Notes: a model not told the origin generated them from the letters alone. DNA of 64,000 bases from Methylobacter sp. S3L5C (GCF_022788635.1 NZ_CP076024.1:3945503-4009502), one strand, 5' to 3'; positions 15,970-26,677 are shown, counted from the stretch's first letter. Program-made: numbers and translations.

Positions 15970-17757
15970 TTATTTTTTGTGTTTTAGGACTTGAGCGGCA
16001 TATACCAAAGCGGCAATACCAGTACGAATTGTACCTATATCAACACCTTTGATTAATTCCCGTAATTTTGTCATTTGCTCTCTGATTATTAATTCCTCGG
16101 ACTCCGTTATTTGAGTGTAATAAATATTCAATGAGAGTTCGATTTCAGAAGCAAGGACTTCGGCGTGGTTACGCACGTCCGCAAGTTCGCGCAGTCTGTG
16201 TGTTGCCTCGGCATAATCCTCGGCACGTTTTATCATACGGCTAATTTCATTCTCACCAAGGCTGGTGCTACCTTCGATTCTTATCTGCTGCTCGTTACCG
16301 GAGACGATATCTTCGGCCATTACAGTGATGATTCCATTGGCATCAATATCGAAGGTAACATCAATCTCAAGCAAACCACGCCGCACTGGTGGCAAGTCAA
16401 CAAGCACGAACGTACCTAACGATTTATTAAAGGCAGCCATCTCCGACTCACCTTGGAGAACGTGAATTTCTACCGAGTCCTGATTATCCTCGGCCGTTGT
16501 AAATGTTTGTGTTTTACGCGTTGGAATACTGGTATTTCGCTCAATCAGTTTCGTGAAGACACCACCCTTGGTCTCTATCCCCAACGAAAGCGAAGTGACA
16601 TCAAGTAACAGAACATTGGTAATTTCCCCACAGAGAACCCCAGCCTGAATTGCCGCACCAATAGCAACGACCTCATCGGGATTAATGTCCTGGTGCGGCT
16701 CTTTACCGATCAACGCCCTAACTTTGTCCTGAATAGCCGGCATACGGGTCATGCCACCAACAAGTACGACGTGATCAATCGCCTCGGCGTTAATGTTTGC
16801 ATCAGCGAGGGCCTGCATAACCGGCCTTACAATACGGGCGATCAGGGCTGCGCTTAGTTCGTTTAACTGGGCACGGGTAAGTTCGAAGTTAAGGTGCTTT
16901 GGGCCTGCTGCTGTAGTTGAAATGGACGGCAGATTAATATGCGTCACCAGCACCGTTGAGAGTTCAATTCTGGCTTTCTCTGCAGCAGCATAAAGGCGCA
17001 ACATGGCAAGCGGATCTTTGGCCAAATCACATGCTTGCTCACGATTAAACTTGTCAAGTAACCAATCAACGATAGCTTTATCAAAGTTATCGCCACCCAA
17101 ATGGTTATCACCGCTGGTAGCCTTAACCTTGAACAGGCCGGCATCAAGCTCAAGGATTGAAACATCAAAAGTACCGCCACCGAGATCAAAGACAAGAATC
17201 ATCTGGTTAGCTGTTTTATCCAGTCCGTAGGCGAGCGAAGCGGCAGTCGGCTCGTTAATAACGCGCAGCACATTAAGCCCGGCGATTCTTCCGGCATCCC
17301 GGGTGGCTTTGCGCTGTGCATCATTAAAATAAGCAGGGACAGTAATGACAGCCTCATTCACGCAATCACCCAAATAAGTCTCGGCATCAGTTTTCAATTT
17401 CTGCAGGATCATTGCACTGATCTCTTGAGGTGCGTACGTTATCCCTTTAACAGTAACGATAACATCACCGCCATCAGCTTTTCCGACAGGATAGGCAACA
17501 ATGGCAATTTCCTCGGCGACCTCATCCCACTGGCGACCCATAAAGCGTTTTATTGAAGTGATGGTGTCCTTTGGGTTATCGGCATGCTGTTGCTTGGCAG
17601 ATAAGCCTACCAGCCGTTGCCCGTCTTGTGTGAAAGCAACCACGGACGGCGTCGTCCGCTCGCCCTCTGCGTTCGGAATAATGAGTGGCTTTCCGCAAAC
17701 AAGCACAGCCATGCAACTATTCGTAGTTCCAAGATCAATGCCGATTGCCTTATTCAT
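15970..17757 (-). CDS. Hsp70-family chaperone paired with a GvpL/F-J-domain protein
   Basis: This DnaK-like chaperone has 595 residues, about 45 fewer than housekeeping DnaK. The nucleotide-binding domain (1 to about 370) shows [40 protein letters not shown] and [11 protein letters not shown]. The substrate-binding domain starts with [17 protein letters not shown]. The helical lid is short and lacks the EEVD-like acidic tail, ending VLKHKK. The ATG overlaps the TGA of the upstream gene in an ATGA, so translation is coupled. The partner carries a J-domain with an intact HPD, the signature of an Hsp70 co-chaperone. This is probably a specialised second Hsp70 with a narrow client range; the housekeeping dnaK-dnaJ-grpE set is not seen here. 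Confidence 0.9.
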   Translation of the reverse strand: MNKAIGIDLGTTNSCMAVLVCGKPLIIPNAEGERTTPSVVAFTQDGQRLVGLSAKQQHADNPKDTITSIKRFMGRQWDEVAEEIAIVAYPVGKADGGDVIVTVKGITYAPQEISAMILQKLKTDAETYLGDCVNEAVITVPAYFNDAQRKATRDAGRIAGLNVLRVINEPTAASLAYGLDKTANQMILVFDLGGGTFDVSILELDAGLFKVKATSGDNHLGGDNFDKAIVDWLLDKFNREQACDLAKDPLAMLRLYAAAEKARIELSTVLVTHINLPSISTTAAGPKHLNFELTRAQLNELSAALIARIVRPVMQALADANINAEAIDHVVLVGGMTRMPAIQDKVRALIGKEPHQDINPDEVVAIGAAIQAGVLCGEITNVLLLDVTSLSLGIETKGGVFTKLIERNTSIPTRKTQTFTTAEDNQDSVEIHVLQGESEMAAFNKSLGTFVLVDLPPVRRGLLEIDVTFDIDANGIITVMAEDIVSGNEQQIRIEGSTSLGENEISRMIKRAEDYAEATHRLRELADVRNHAEVLASEIELSLNIYYTQITESEELIIREQMTKLRELIKGVDIGTIRTGIAALVYAAQVLKHKK

Positions 17758-18842
17758 ACAGCGGACTCAGATTTATTGATGCGAGCCAACACCGCGCCCT
17801 TGTTATCAACAATAAAAGATTTCTCGACGGCCTCCTTGTTAAAAGAGTATTCATTAAACTTTAATGGCTCCCCAAATTTTGGCAAACTATGACAATACGC
17901 GCTAACAATTTCGTAGGCTTCAACGATGTCTTTGGTACGTTGCGCAGCTTTTGTGTCATCAGGATTTCTATCTGGATGATTAGCCAAAAGCAACTGTCGA
18001 TAAGCCGATTTTATACTCTCCCAGGAAGCCTGCTCGGGTAACTGCAATAGCTTTCGTGACTTGTCTACCATCAAAAAATTACCTTGATTCAACTCGATAT
18101 TAACAAAACTATACACTGGCAAGGGTCCTATATAACGAAAAGTTAAATAATCTTCAAGCTCAGTCGCTATAGCGTCAACAGAATCGTCAAATAATGACTC
18201 CTGCTTTTTTTCAACCAGATAACTTCTGTTAAAAATCATTGCCTCTGTTTTGAGTGGTGCATCCAGATAGTCTTTTGATAGCGGTGATAACGTGCCATGG
18301 ATATCCGCAACCAACTTACGCTTTTTCACCTCAGCTGCTTCAAAAAGCAGCTTGCCAGTCTGTACCGCGTCTGTACCCGCCAAGTCAGGATTGCTTTTGA
18401 CGATATCCTGAAGTATCTTTGGCAGCTCCCACGAGGCTTGAATTACCAGCTCCATCGTCCCTTGCAATCTGTCAAGGCAGCTTCTTAATTGAATATAAGC
18501 CTGCTCCAGAACCTTTTCAACCGCTTCATTACTGCTGGCTGTAAAACCGAATTTTAGTGGCAGCATTCCACCGCTGCCGATCTTTTCAAAGAGGAACGAA
18601 TTGACCTGTTGATACTTTAGCAGATATGCCTTGTAACTTTCTTGTTGTTGTTCGGTTATTCCTTCAAGCGGCAAATCAGGAACGAGTTGGTCAATATCGA
18701 TGGCGCTCACAACTGCGGCAATATCCCGGTAACAGACAACTTCAAGAGGTGCCGCATTAATTCCGCCCGCCTGGTATTGAGCCAAGTCCGGCATTTCTGA
18801 GCGATTATCGATTGTCGCATAAATAAAGCGCTTTAATTCCAT
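17754..18842 (-). CDS. GvpL/GvpF-family domain fused to a J-domain
   Basis: This protein has 362 residues from the chosen start (an upstream Met at 18878 adds 12 non-conserved residues). Residues 1 to about 255 match the GvpL/GvpF gas-vesicle accessory family: MELKRFIYATI at the start, ISAIDxDQLVPDLP-like middle, GGMLPLKFGF, and the closing PLPVYSFVNIEL. Residues about 262-318 form a J-domain (WESIKSAYRQLLLANHPDRNPDD) with HPD at about 289-291, followed by a 45-residue tail. GvpF/L proteins help gas-vesicle assembly, and J-domains activate Hsp70 ATPase. The gene overlaps the Hsp70 start by four bases. No gvpA or other gas-vesicle gene lies in the window, so the client is unknown. Confidence 0.88.
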   Translation of the reverse strand: MELKRFIYATIDNRSEMPDLAQYQAGGINAAPLEVVCYRDIAAVVSAIDIDQLVPDLPLEGITEQQQESYKAYLLKYQQVNSFLFEKIGSGGMLPLKFGFTASSNEAVEKVLEQAYIQLRSCLDRLQGTMELVIQASWELPKILQDIVKSNPDLAGTDAVQTGKLLFEAAEVKKRKLVADIHGTLSPLSKDYLDAPLKTEAMIFNRSYLVEKKQESLFDDSVDAIATELEDYLTFRYIGPLPVYSFVNIELNQGNFLMVDKSRKLLQLPEQASWESIKSAYRQLLLANHPDRNPDDTKAAQRTKDIVEAYEIVSAYCHSLPKFGEPLKFNEYSFNKEAVEKSFIVDNKGAVLARINKSESAV

Positions 18843-19194
18843 ACCTGTTACCTCACAACTAACGGATAAAAAATGCAATTATTCACGGCGGTTTTACCGC
18901 CATGCCCTAACCATTATAATTCCATGACCAAGCTCAGGAAATCCGATAAGCTTGCCTCCATTTTTGGAGCATGATGCGCTTGGGGCGAAACACTGTCAAA
19001 CCGGGATTGGTTCAGATGACAAAATTGCCTTGATTTAAATGAGTTTGATAAAGTGCAACCTGTCTTGCTTTTGGTCGATACCAATATTGCAAAGAAATTT
19101 TCTGTCACGGAAATACTGGTATTATAGGGATTTATAGCCAACTAAAGCTCCAGATTTCTGTTCCTGAAATTGATCAATATCTCAAGGAGAAAAG
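18843..19194. other. Divergent intergenic region upstream of the GvpL/F-J gene
   Basis: Minus-strand TATAAT (18918-18913) may be the -10 for the GvpL/F-J operon. Between it and the start codon is a hairpin GGCGGT-TTT-ACCGCC (18887-18901, extendable by G-U pairing), which could be an operator or leader hairpin. The rest shows no gene. DUF4870 on the plus strand has a good AGGAG site at its right edge. Confidence 0.45.
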
Positions 19195-19536
19195 ATGAAT
19201 AACCTAAATTATGATAGCAATTCAGAGACCGATAGACTCATTGTCGTCGCGACTCATCTTGGTGGTATTTTTTTTGGATTTTTACCATCGTTATTGGTCT
19301 ATCTGGTCAAAAATGATGGCTGGATCAAAGAGAATGCAAAAAACGCACTCAACTGGCAACTAACAACACTTATTTATTACGGCATTAGCTGGATTCTGGT
19401 AGTGGTACTTATCGGACTATTTTTACCCTGGCTAATAGTGGTTTTAAATATGGTTTTTTGCTTGGTTGCGGCAGTTCGTTCGAGCAAAGGCGAGGCATAT
19501 AGATACCCGCTGACCATTGAATTTATTAAATTTTGA
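19195..19536 (+). CDS. DUF4870 (Tic20-like) small membrane protein
   Basis: This 113-residue protein has three hydrophobic segments (HLGGIFFGFLPSLLVYLV; LIYYGISWILVVVLIGLF; WLIVVLNMVFCLVAAV) and the typical DUF4870 pattern ENAKNALNWQLT between the first two, with a terminal AYRYPLTIEFIKF. The function of the family is unknown. The ribosome binding site AAGGAGAAAAG is strong. It precedes a DUF2252 gene by 82 bases on the same strand. Confidence 0.85.
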   Translation: MNNLNYDSNSETDRLIVVATHLGGIFFGFLPSLLVYLVKNDGWIKENAKNALNWQLTTLIYYGISWILVVVLIGLFLPWLIVVLNMVFCLVAAVRSSKGEAYRYPLTIEFIKF

Positions 19537-19618
19537 TGCTTAGCTGGTGCACCGGCAGGTGTCTGCATTGGTTGCAGAGTAGCGAACCTCGTTATATTTT
19601 TAAAACGGACTTAAATCA

Positions 19619-20803
19619 ATGAAAATACCTACTCCCGACGAGCGCCATGCCCTATTGATTGCAAGACGCAATAAAAAAATGGCTCGTTCGCCTCATGCCT
19701 ATATGCGTGGTAATACTGCCCAGTATTACGAATGGCTGCACAGTCAACGTGGTCATTCCTTGCCACATGGACCGGCTATTTGGATTTGTGGTGATTGCCA
19801 TCTTGGTAATATTGGTCCGCTAGCCGATATTCATGGCAAGGTCGATGTACAAATACGCGACTTTGATCAGACGGTTATTGGTAATCCGGCACATGACCTT
19901 TTAAGGCTTGCCCTGTCATTGGCAACAGCAGCCCAAGGCTCAAACCTGCCAGGAGTAGTTACAGCACATATGCTTGAGCACATGATGGAAGGTTATGAAC
20001 AAGCCCTCGGCACAGATGAGGAGCGAGTCTTTATCAAAAAACCTGATTTGGTAAAAATAGTTATGCGTGGCGCGGTCAAGCGCACTTGGAAAAAGCTTGC
20101 CAAGGAACGCACGGTCAATACACAATCAGAAATTCTGCAAGGGAAAAAATTCTGGCCACTATCCAAAGCCGAGAAAAATGGCATCAGGCAATTATTTGAA
20201 ACCCCAAAAATATTAGCGTTGGTCACTAAATTAAAGTCGCGCGACAGTGATGCCAAGATTGAGGTATTGGATGCGGCTTACTGGGTAAAAGGTTGTAGCT
20301 CATTGGGCTTGATGCGCTATGCAGTTTTGGTCAGTGTTGATAGGGATGACTATTGCCTTATCGATATTAAAGAAGCCGTACATTCAGCCGCTCCGCGTTA
20401 TCAACATGTCAGCATGCCTCGCCATAATGCAGTGCGTGTCGTTGAAGGAGTGAGTCAAATGTCGCCTGCTTTGGGTGAGCGTATCATTGCCCAACGTTTC
20501 CTGGATCATGGCGTATTTATTCGCGAACTGTTACCACAAGATCTTAAGCTCGATCTTGATCAAATGAGTATAAATGAAGCTATTTGTATGGCAAATTATC
20601 TTGCCTATGTTGTTGGTTGTGCACATGCCAGGCAAATGGATGACATTACCCGCAAAAGCTGGCGCCGTGAACTGAAGCTCAATCAAGGAAAGTCACGCAA
20701 CACGCCGACCTGGTTATGGAAAAGTGTTGTGCAGTTAATGGCTAGTCACGAAGCCGGTTATTTGGATCATTGCCATAAATATGCTTTACCCTTGGATGAT
20801 TGA
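19619..20803 (+). CDS. DUF2252 family protein (kinase-like fold)
   Basis: This soluble protein has 394 residues. It matches DUF2252: MARSPHAYMRGNTAQYYEW near the N-terminus, ICGDCHLGNIGPL, then IRDFDQTVIGNPAHDLLRLA. The CGDxHLxN and DFDxT motifs resemble the catalytic and metal-binding loops of aminoglycoside phosphotransferase-like kinases, so a phosphotransfer role is possible, but no substrate is known. The C-terminus includes VVGCAHARQMD, also typical of the family. It lies 82 bases after DUF4870 and could be co-transcribed with it. Confidence 0.85.
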   Translation: MKIPTPDERHALLIARRNKKMARSPHAYMRGNTAQYYEWLHSQRGHSLPHGPAIWICGDCHLGNIGPLADIHGKVDVQIRDFDQTVIGNPAHDLLRLALSLATAAQGSNLPGVVTAHMLEHMMEGYEQALGTDEERVFIKKPDLVKIVMRGAVKRTWKKLAKERTVNTQSEILQGKKFWPLSKAEKNGIRQLFETPKILALVTKLKSRDSDAKIEVLDAAYWVKGCSSLGLMRYAVLVSVDRDDYCLIDIKEAVHSAAPRYQHVSMPRHNAVRVVEGVSQMSPALGERIIAQRFLDHGVFIRELLPQDLKLDLDQMSINEAICMANYLAYVVGCAHARQMDDITRKSWRRELKLNQGKSRNTPTWLWKSVVQLMASHEAGYLDHCHKYALPLDD

Positions 20804-21147
20804 TAAATTCAGCTGCAGGCACTATAAAACCTGAGTTGTCATTTTGGGTTATGTTAGGTAACATAATTTACCTGCAAGCAAAATAATTTTATCTGCTGTT
20901 GTGCACAGGACTCACCGCACAAGTTACAGAAAATTTTCGATTATTTAAGATAATTTTTTATGGAAAACACCTTCAAAAATAATTTTTTCATTCATTTACT
21001 GCATTGTCAAAATAGTTACATGGCCAGCTACATGGCTATTTTATAGCTGTGAAGACAAATAAAAATCCTGTGCTACTTGGGCATATTTTTCCTGGATATC
21101 ACCTAAATAATTGATCCAGATAAAACTAAAGAGACTATAAATTAGCT
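20804..21147. other. Intergenic region without a visible gene
   Basis: A/T-rich 344 bases. The only structure noted is a short direct repeat, TACATGGCCA and TACATGGCTA, near 21016-21036. No terminator or promoter stands out. Confidence 0.4.
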
Positions 21148-22452
21148 GTGACGACTTTATTCCCGATTCCTGAAAATCATCCGCAACGCTTTGTTCTTCA
21201 CAATGAAGTTCACGCCAGAGCGCCTTTTATGCTCAATTTACCGGTTAGAGCCAGTCATCTTGCGTTATTACTGTCCAGTGATGAAAAGTTGCAGGAACGT
21301 CAGCACTTGATCATGCTCTGTGAAAGATTTGGTGTGGCTCCGCCCGAAAAAGAAGTGGATCATTTTAGTGCCAGCTTTAATTCTTTTCAGATACGCTGGG
21401 AACAACACGGCGAGTTTAGTACTTACAGTTTTTATGTACATGATACCCCTAAAGATCCTTTTATGGATTCTGCCTTAAAAAAAGTGCCAGTGGATTGGTT
21501 AGCGGCACTAACCGGACAAGTTATTGTTGCAGCACATGCAACCATTGTCTGTGCCGACGATATTAATTATGAAGAAAGTACGGATTTAGGTGCACTCTCG
21601 GTTTACTTTGCCGGAAACTCTATTATAGGCTCTAAAGTAACCGGTGAGGCAGCCTCAGTGTTTACAGATTTCCGGATACATATTGATGGATTTAGTCGTT
21701 TTTTAGTTATTAATAACGACTTAAGAGCCGAGCAGGCAGGACGCTTATTACAACGGTTATTTGAAATTGAAGTCTATCGGGTGATGGCATTACTGGCTTT
21801 TCCTATCGCTCGCAAACTTTATCCGGCCTTAAATAAGGCCGATCGCCAACTGTATACCATTACCAACGCAATGACCCTGCCTGATAATAATGATGCTGAA
21901 TTATTGGATGAGTTAACCACTTTGGCTGCTGAAGTTGAAAACTATATATCCGGTAATCATTTTCGCTTTGCCGCTGCCAGCGCCTATTATCAATTAGTGG
22001 AACATCGCATTAATGATTTACGTGAGGTTAGAATTCAAGGTATTCAGACTTTGGGTGAATTTACCAAACGGCGACTGGAGCCGGCGATTAATACTTGCGA
22101 ATCTGTTTCGCACCGTTTTACCCTGTTATCAGAACGTGTCAGTAACGCCAGCCAATTATTGCGAACAAAAGTTGATATTGTTATCGAGCGACAAAATCAG
22201 GGCTTACTCACGTCTATGGCTTTACGTGCAAAAATGCAATTGCGCATGCAGCAAATGGTTGAAGGTATATCGATAGTTGCCATTACTTACTATCTGGCCG
22301 GCCTGATTGGTAAAATAGCCGAAGCACTCAATATTCTTGGCTGGAAAGTCAACCCAGAGCTTATTGAAGGTATTTCTGTACCCTTTATTTTGATTGTTAT
22401 TGGCATTAGCACTAAACGTATCCATAAAATTATTGCCAATACCACTGAATAA
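21148..22452 (+). CDS. DUF3422 family membrane-anchored protein
   Basis: This protein of 434 residues begins at GTG 21148, because the conserved family start (NHPQRFVLHNEVHARAPF) follows within 10 residues and no upstream ATG is in frame. Features are DFRIHIDGFSRFLV in the middle, a helical, coiled-coil-like region (about 250-360) and two C-terminal membrane spans (GISIVAITYYLAGLIGKIAEAL; GISVPFILIVIGIS). DUF3422 has no established biochemical role. The gene stands alone between non-coding stretches. Confidence 0.85.
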   Translation: MTTLFPIPENHPQRFVLHNEVHARAPFMLNLPVRASHLALLLSSDEKLQERQHLIMLCERFGVAPPEKEVDHFSASFNSFQIRWEQHGEFSTYSFYVHDTPKDPFMDSALKKVPVDWLAALTGQVIVAAHATIVCADDINYEESTDLGALSVYFAGNSIIGSKVTGEAASVFTDFRIHIDGFSRFLVINNDLRAEQAGRLLQRLFEIEVYRVMALLAFPIARKLYPALNKADRQLYTITNAMTLPDNNDAELLDELTTLAAEVENYISGNHFRFAAASAYYQLVEHRINDLREVRIQGIQTLGEFTKRRLEPAINTCESVSHRFTLLSERVSNASQLLRTKVDIVIERQNQGLLTSMALRAKMQLRMQQMVEGISIVAITYYLAGLIGKIAEALNILGWKVNPELIEGISVPFILIVIGISTKRIHKIIANTTE

Positions 22453-22534
22453 TCCGCTTACAGGTTATCAACTTAACAAATTGATAATTGCCTTGGCAGT
22501 ACCTGCTTTTGTTAACAATAAAAAACGCTTTTTC

Positions 22535-22822
22535 TTACAATACAGGAAGTGTCAGGGCAAAAACAAAAGCAATTATCACAAAAACAGTAAATAGTGCCTT
22601 TTTAGACAGTCCTGCTTTTATCCTATTGAATTCGTTCAGTAACTCTTGCTTTTTATCATCTGCAGCCAGTATCCGTTTGCAATAGCCACGAAACGAGTGC
22701 CTTTCTTCATTGGCTTCTTCTTCGGCAATAAGCTCTGCTATTGTCGGGTAAAAACTTCCGCATTCAGGACACCGAATATCAAAGCTCTCACGTTTATAGC
22801 CACACGCTAGACATTTATGCAT
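22535..22822 (-). CDS. Small zinc-ribbon protein with C-terminal membrane anchor
   Basis: This 95-residue protein has an N-terminal four-cysteine zinc ribbon (HKCLACGY, then IRCPECGSFYP), an acidic/charged helix (AELIAEEEANEERHSFRGYCKRIL), and a C-terminal hydrophobic span (ALFTVFVIIAFVFALTLPVL). The topology suggests a tail-anchored cytoplasmic zinc-ribbon protein. I do not recognise a named family. It converges with DUF3422 and stands divergent from acnB. Confidence 0.72.
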   Translation of the reverse strand: MHKCLACGYKRESFDIRCPECGSFYPTIAELIAEEEANEERHSFRGYCKRILAADDKKQELLNEFNRIKAGLSKKALFTVFVIIAFVFALTLPVL

Positions 22823-23310
22823 TTCGTACTCCTAAAAATAAATTTCATAAAACCAAGGTGTGCATAGCAGACCCTAAAGGTAAGATAAAACTTATCATGA
22901 TAAACATATACCCATTAGCGGGTTAACATACCATTATCGTCATTAAAAATCAGATCCTGTTGAAAAATATTTTTCGCAAAAAAAAATTTAATGTAGCGCT
23001 ATGAGTTAAAAACTTATCAATAGCAATAGCATTATTTAAAGGATAGGGATTCATTTTTATCTCTATTAAAATAATTTGCTATCATGGTATCTGTTTTGCT
23101 AACTCTTACACTTCACATACAATCATTGTAGATACGGGTTTGGTAATATTGGTCAAGGCTCAATACCATTAATTTAAGAAAACAGACTACTTCTCTCAGG
23201 GAAGATAATCGGCATTAGAAAATTTAAAAATATCTCGCGTTTTACTTTATACCTTGTCTGCAGTTCAGTCTGAAAGTTAGGCATTTTAAATAATTTATAA
23301 GGAGTTCGTT
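22823..23310. other. Long leader/intergenic region upstream of acnB
   Basis: These 488 bases between the zinc-ribbon gene and acnB show no convincing ORF. The acnB ribosome binding site (TAAGGAG) is at the right end. I see no riboswitch-like architecture or terminator. Confidence 0.45.
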
Positions 23311-25866
23311 ATGCTGGAACAATACCGCAAACATGTTGAAGAACGCGCCACTGAAGGCGTTGTAGCCAAGCCGCTTGATGCAGAACAAATGGCTGCTTTG
23401 GTTGAGCTGATTAAAAATCCACCAGAAGGCGAAGAAGAGTTTATTTTAAATCTGTTGGCTAATCGGGTTCCTGCGGGTGTTGATGAAGCCGCTTATATTA
23501 AAGCAGGCTTTCTGGCGGCAATTGCCAAAGGTGAAGTTAGCTCACCTATTTTAACGGCTGCCGATGCAACAGAATTATTGGGTACCATGCTCGGTGGTTA
23601 TAATATTACGCCTTTAATAGACTTGCTGGATGACCCTGAACTGGGAGCCATCGCCGTTAAAGGCTTGTCTCACACTTTACTAATATTTGATGCCTTTCAT
23701 GATGTCCAGGAAAAAGCCGATGCAGGCAATGATTTTGCCAAGCAAGTCATTCAATCCTGGGCAGATGCACAATGGTTTACCAGCAAACCACGCGTACCCG
23801 AAAAAATGACAGTGACGGTTTTTAAAGTTACCGGTGAAACCAATACTGACGATTTATCGCCGGCCCCTGATGCCTGGTCAAGACCTGATATTCCTCTCCA
23901 TGCCAAAGCCATGCTAAAAATGCCGAGAGAAGGTATTAATAATGCGGAGCTTCAAATCGAAGTATTGCATGAGAAAGGCTTTCCAGTGGCTTATGTAGGC
24001 GATGTAGTGGGCACAGGATCATCGCGCAAATCAGCAACTAATTCGGTATTATGGTACATCGGTAATGATATTCCTTTTATTCCCAATAAACGCGATGGTG
24101 GTGTTTGTATCGGTAATAAAATCGCTCCCATTTTCTTCAATACCATGGAAGATTCAGGCGCCTTACCCTTTGAATGTGATGTTACCAGTATGTCCATGGG
24201 CGATGTTATCGATATTTATGTCTATGAGGGCGTTATTAAACGTCATGATAGCGATGAAGTTATTTGTACCTTTGCCTTAAAAACCGATGTTATTCTCGAT
24301 GAGGTTCGTGCCGGAGGACGTATTCCGTTAATTATCGGACGCGGCTTGACTGACCGTGCCCGAAAAGCCTTAGGATTAGAAACCTCTACCGTATTTCTAC
24401 GTCCGGTTGACAAAAAAGACAGTGGTAAAGGTTACACCTTAGCCCAGAAAATAGTGGGTAAAGCTTGTGGTGTACCTGGCGTTCGTCCGCATACTTACTG
24501 TGAACCACGCATGACCACGGTGGGCTCACAGGATACAACCGGCCCGATGACCCGCGATGAATTGAAGGATCTGGCCTGTTTGGGCTTTTCAGCGGATCTG
24601 GTATTGCAATCGTTTTGTCACACGGCGGCCTATCCCAAGCCGGTTGATGTGGTTATGCAACATACTCTGCCCGACTTTATAATGAATCGTGGCGGCGTGT
24701 CGTTGCGTCCTGGCGACGGCATTATTCATTCCTGGTTAAACCGCATGTTATTGCCGGATACCGTCGGTACAGGCGGAGATTCGCATACCCGCTTCCCGAT
24801 CGGTATTTCTTTTCCTGCCGGTTCAGGTTTAGTCGCTTTCGCAGCGGCTACAGGCGTTATTCCACTAGACATGCCGGAATCAGTACTGGTCCGTTTTAAA
24901 GGTGAAATGCAGCCAGGTATTACACTACGTGATATGGTTAATGCCATCCCTTATGCGGCGATACAACGCGGCTTACTGACCATTGATAAAAAAGGTAAGG
25001 AAAATGTCTTTTCGGGACGAATTCTGGAAATCGAAGGTTTGCCCAATTTAAAGGTAGAGCAGGCGTTTGAATTATCCGATGCCTCAGCTGAACGCTCGGC
25101 GGGTGGCTGTACAATTCGTTTAAGTGAAGCACCGATACGTGAATATCTTAATTCCAATATCGCGCTACTAAAATGGATGATTACTGAAGGTTATGGCGAT
25201 GTCCGTACCCTTGAACGTCGCATCAAAAGTATGGAAGAATGGCTGGCTAATCCGGTATTACTGGAGCCTGATGCGGATACTGAATACTTTGAAATCATCG
25301 AAATTGATATGAGCGAGATCAAGGAACCGCTACTGGCATGCCCTAATGATCCGGATGATGTAAAAACCCTCTCCGCTGTCGCCGGTACCAAAATTGATGA
25401 AGTTTTCCTGGGCTCTTGTATGACTAATGTGGGTCATTTTCGTGCTGCCGGTAAGTTACTTGAAAAACATGACGGTGAATTACCAACGCGGTTGTGGGTT
25501 GCTCCTCCCACCAAAATGGATCAAACCCAGTTAACCGAAGAAGGTTATTACAGCACTTTTGGTAAAGCCGGCGCCAGAATGGAAATGCCGGGGTGCTCAT
25601 TATGTATGGGTAATCAAGCACGAGTAGCTGAAAATTCCACCGTGGTGTCTACATCAACACGAAATTTCCCTAATCGCTTGGGGAATGGTGCCAATGTTTA
25701 TCTGTCATCTGCCGAACTGGCAGCAGTGTGTTCAATTTTGGGAAAAATTCCCACTTTTGAAGAATATATGCACTACGCCGAACAGATCAGCGAAACCGCT
25801 GAAGATACTTATCGATATCTTAATTTTAATCAGATGGCTGCTTATCAACAAAAAGCCGAGGTCTAA
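23311..25866 (+). CDS. acnB: Bifunctional aconitate hydratase 2 / 2-methylisocitrate dehydratase
   Basis: This TCA-cycle enzyme interconverts citrate and isocitrate and can act on 2-methylisocitrate. Its 851 residues match the AcnB-type domain order, with the swivelling domain near the N-terminus ([28 protein letters not shown]). The [4Fe-4S] cluster ligands are Cys703 (LGSCMTN), Cys762 and Cys765 (GCSLCMGNQ). [13 protein letters not shown] and [10 protein letters not shown] are also seen. The N-terminal HEAT-like domain (1 to about 160) is characteristic of AcnB and absent from AcnA. The ribosome binding site is AAGGAG. It appears monocistronic, with a hairpin 30 bases after the stop. Confidence 0.97.
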   Translation: MLEQYRKHVEERATEGVVAKPLDAEQMAALVELIKNPPEGEEEFILNLLANRVPAGVDEAAYIKAGFLAAIAKGEVSSPILTAADATELLGTMLGGYNITPLIDLLDDPELGAIAVKGLSHTLLIFDAFHDVQEKADAGNDFAKQVIQSWADAQWFTSKPRVPEKMTVTVFKVTGETNTDDLSPAPDAWSRPDIPLHAKAMLKMPREGINNAELQIEVLHEKGFPVAYVGDVVGTGSSRKSATNSVLWYIGNDIPFIPNKRDGGVCIGNKIAPIFFNTMEDSGALPFECDVTSMSMGDVIDIYVYEGVIKRHDSDEVICTFALKTDVILDEVRAGGRIPLIIGRGLTDRARKALGLETSTVFLRPVDKKDSGKGYTLAQKIVGKACGVPGVRPHTYCEPRMTTVGSQDTTGPMTRDELKDLACLGFSADLVLQSFCHTAAYPKPVDVVMQHTLPDFIMNRGGVSLRPGDGIIHSWLNRMLLPDTVGTGGDSHTRFPIGISFPAGSGLVAFAAATGVIPLDMPESVLVRFKGEMQPGITLRDMVNAIPYAAIQRGLLTIDKKGKENVFSGRILEIEGLPNLKVEQAFELSDASAERSAGGCTIRLSEAPIREYLNSNIALLKWMITEGYGDVRTLERRIKSMEEWLANPVLLEPDADTEYFEIIEIDMSEIKEPLLACPNDPDDVKTLSAVAGTKIDEVFLGSCMTNVGHFRAAGKLLEKHDGELPTRLWVAPPTKMDQTQLTEEGYYSTFGKAGARMEMPGCSLCMGNQARVAENSTVVSTSTRNFPNRLGNGANVYLSSAELAAVCSILGKIPTFEEYMHYAEQISETAEDTYRYLNFNQMAAYQQKAEV

Positions 25867-25892
25867 AAGACTTAAAGGGATAATAAGCTTGA

Positions 25893-25924
25893 GCTTAACC
25901 GTCCAGAAGGATTGACGGTTAAGC
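25893..25924 (+). terminator. Hairpin downstream of acnB
   Basis: GCTTAACCGTC (25893-25903) pairs perfectly with GACGGTTAAGC (25914-25924), 26 bases after acnB. No T-run follows, so it may be an mRNA-stabilising hairpin rather than a true intrinsic terminator. Confidence 0.55.
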
Positions 25925-26008
25925 CATTCGTGTAAACTTTATTGACCAAAGAAAAGCTTAACCTTTACAACCCTGTTTACTTTCAGAATGGCTCTATAAA
26001 ATTAATTG

Positions 26009-26677
26009 CTAACTGAAGATGCTATTAATAAAAATTGAAATATGTTCTATTTCTTCAGTGCAAACTGAGTGAGCCATCACGTAATCATGCCATTCAATAT
26101 TATATTCCAAGGCATGCAGTGTATTGAATACGGCTTTACTTGATTCTATAGCCACCACTGTATCCAGTATGCCATGCGCCATAAACACCGGCATAGACTT
26201 GTTGACTGTTGGCAGTTCGATTTTTAATTTTTCAAGGGTAGGTAAATAAGCCGAAAGTGTAACAACTCCAGCCAGCTTATGTGGAAAATTTAGCCCGGTA
26301 TGCAACGCAATCACCCCGCCTTGAGAAAATCCAGCCAATAAAATATGCTCTGAAGGAATGCCTTTAGCCATTTCTTGATCAATCAATTGTGTCAGTAGTT
26401 TTTCTGATTGGTAAATCCCCGCCAGATCAACTTTTCTCTCCAGTGAAGCTTCCAAAATATCGTACCAGGCACGCATATGCATTCCGCCATTAATGGTAAT
26501 TGGCTGAATAGGCGCATTGGGGAAAATAAAATGAATATTAGGTGCCGCGTTAACAGATAATTGCGAGGCGACATCTTCAAAATCGTGCCCGTCAGCACCT
26601 AATCCATGTAGCCAGATGACAGAGTATTTGTGCGCTGATTCCGGCTGAATTTCTATTGTACTAAGTTCAGAATACAT
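26009..26677 (-). CDS. Carboxylesterase/phospholipase family alpha/beta hydrolase
   Basis: This soluble serine hydrolase of 222 residues resembles bacterial EstB-type carboxylesterases and acyl-protein thioesterases. It has VIWLHGLGADGHDF (oxyanion loop), the nucleophile elbow GFSQGGVIAL at about residues 116-125, an aspartate in HGILDTVV, and a final histidine in AHSVC. It hydrolyses short-chain esters; the physiological substrate is unknown. The start MYSELSTIEI is the only good ATG. It is transcribed convergently with acnB. Confidence 0.9.
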   Translation of the reverse strand: MYSELSTIEIQPESAHKYSVIWLHGLGADGHDFEDVASQLSVNAAPNIHFIFPNAPIQPITINGGMHMRAWYDILEASLERKVDLAGIYQSEKLLTQLIDQEMAKGIPSEHILLAGFSQGGVIALHTGLNFPHKLAGVVTLSAYLPTLEKLKIELPTVNKSMPVFMAHGILDTVVAIESSKAVFNTLHALEYNIEWHDYVMAHSVCTEEIEHISIFINSIFS

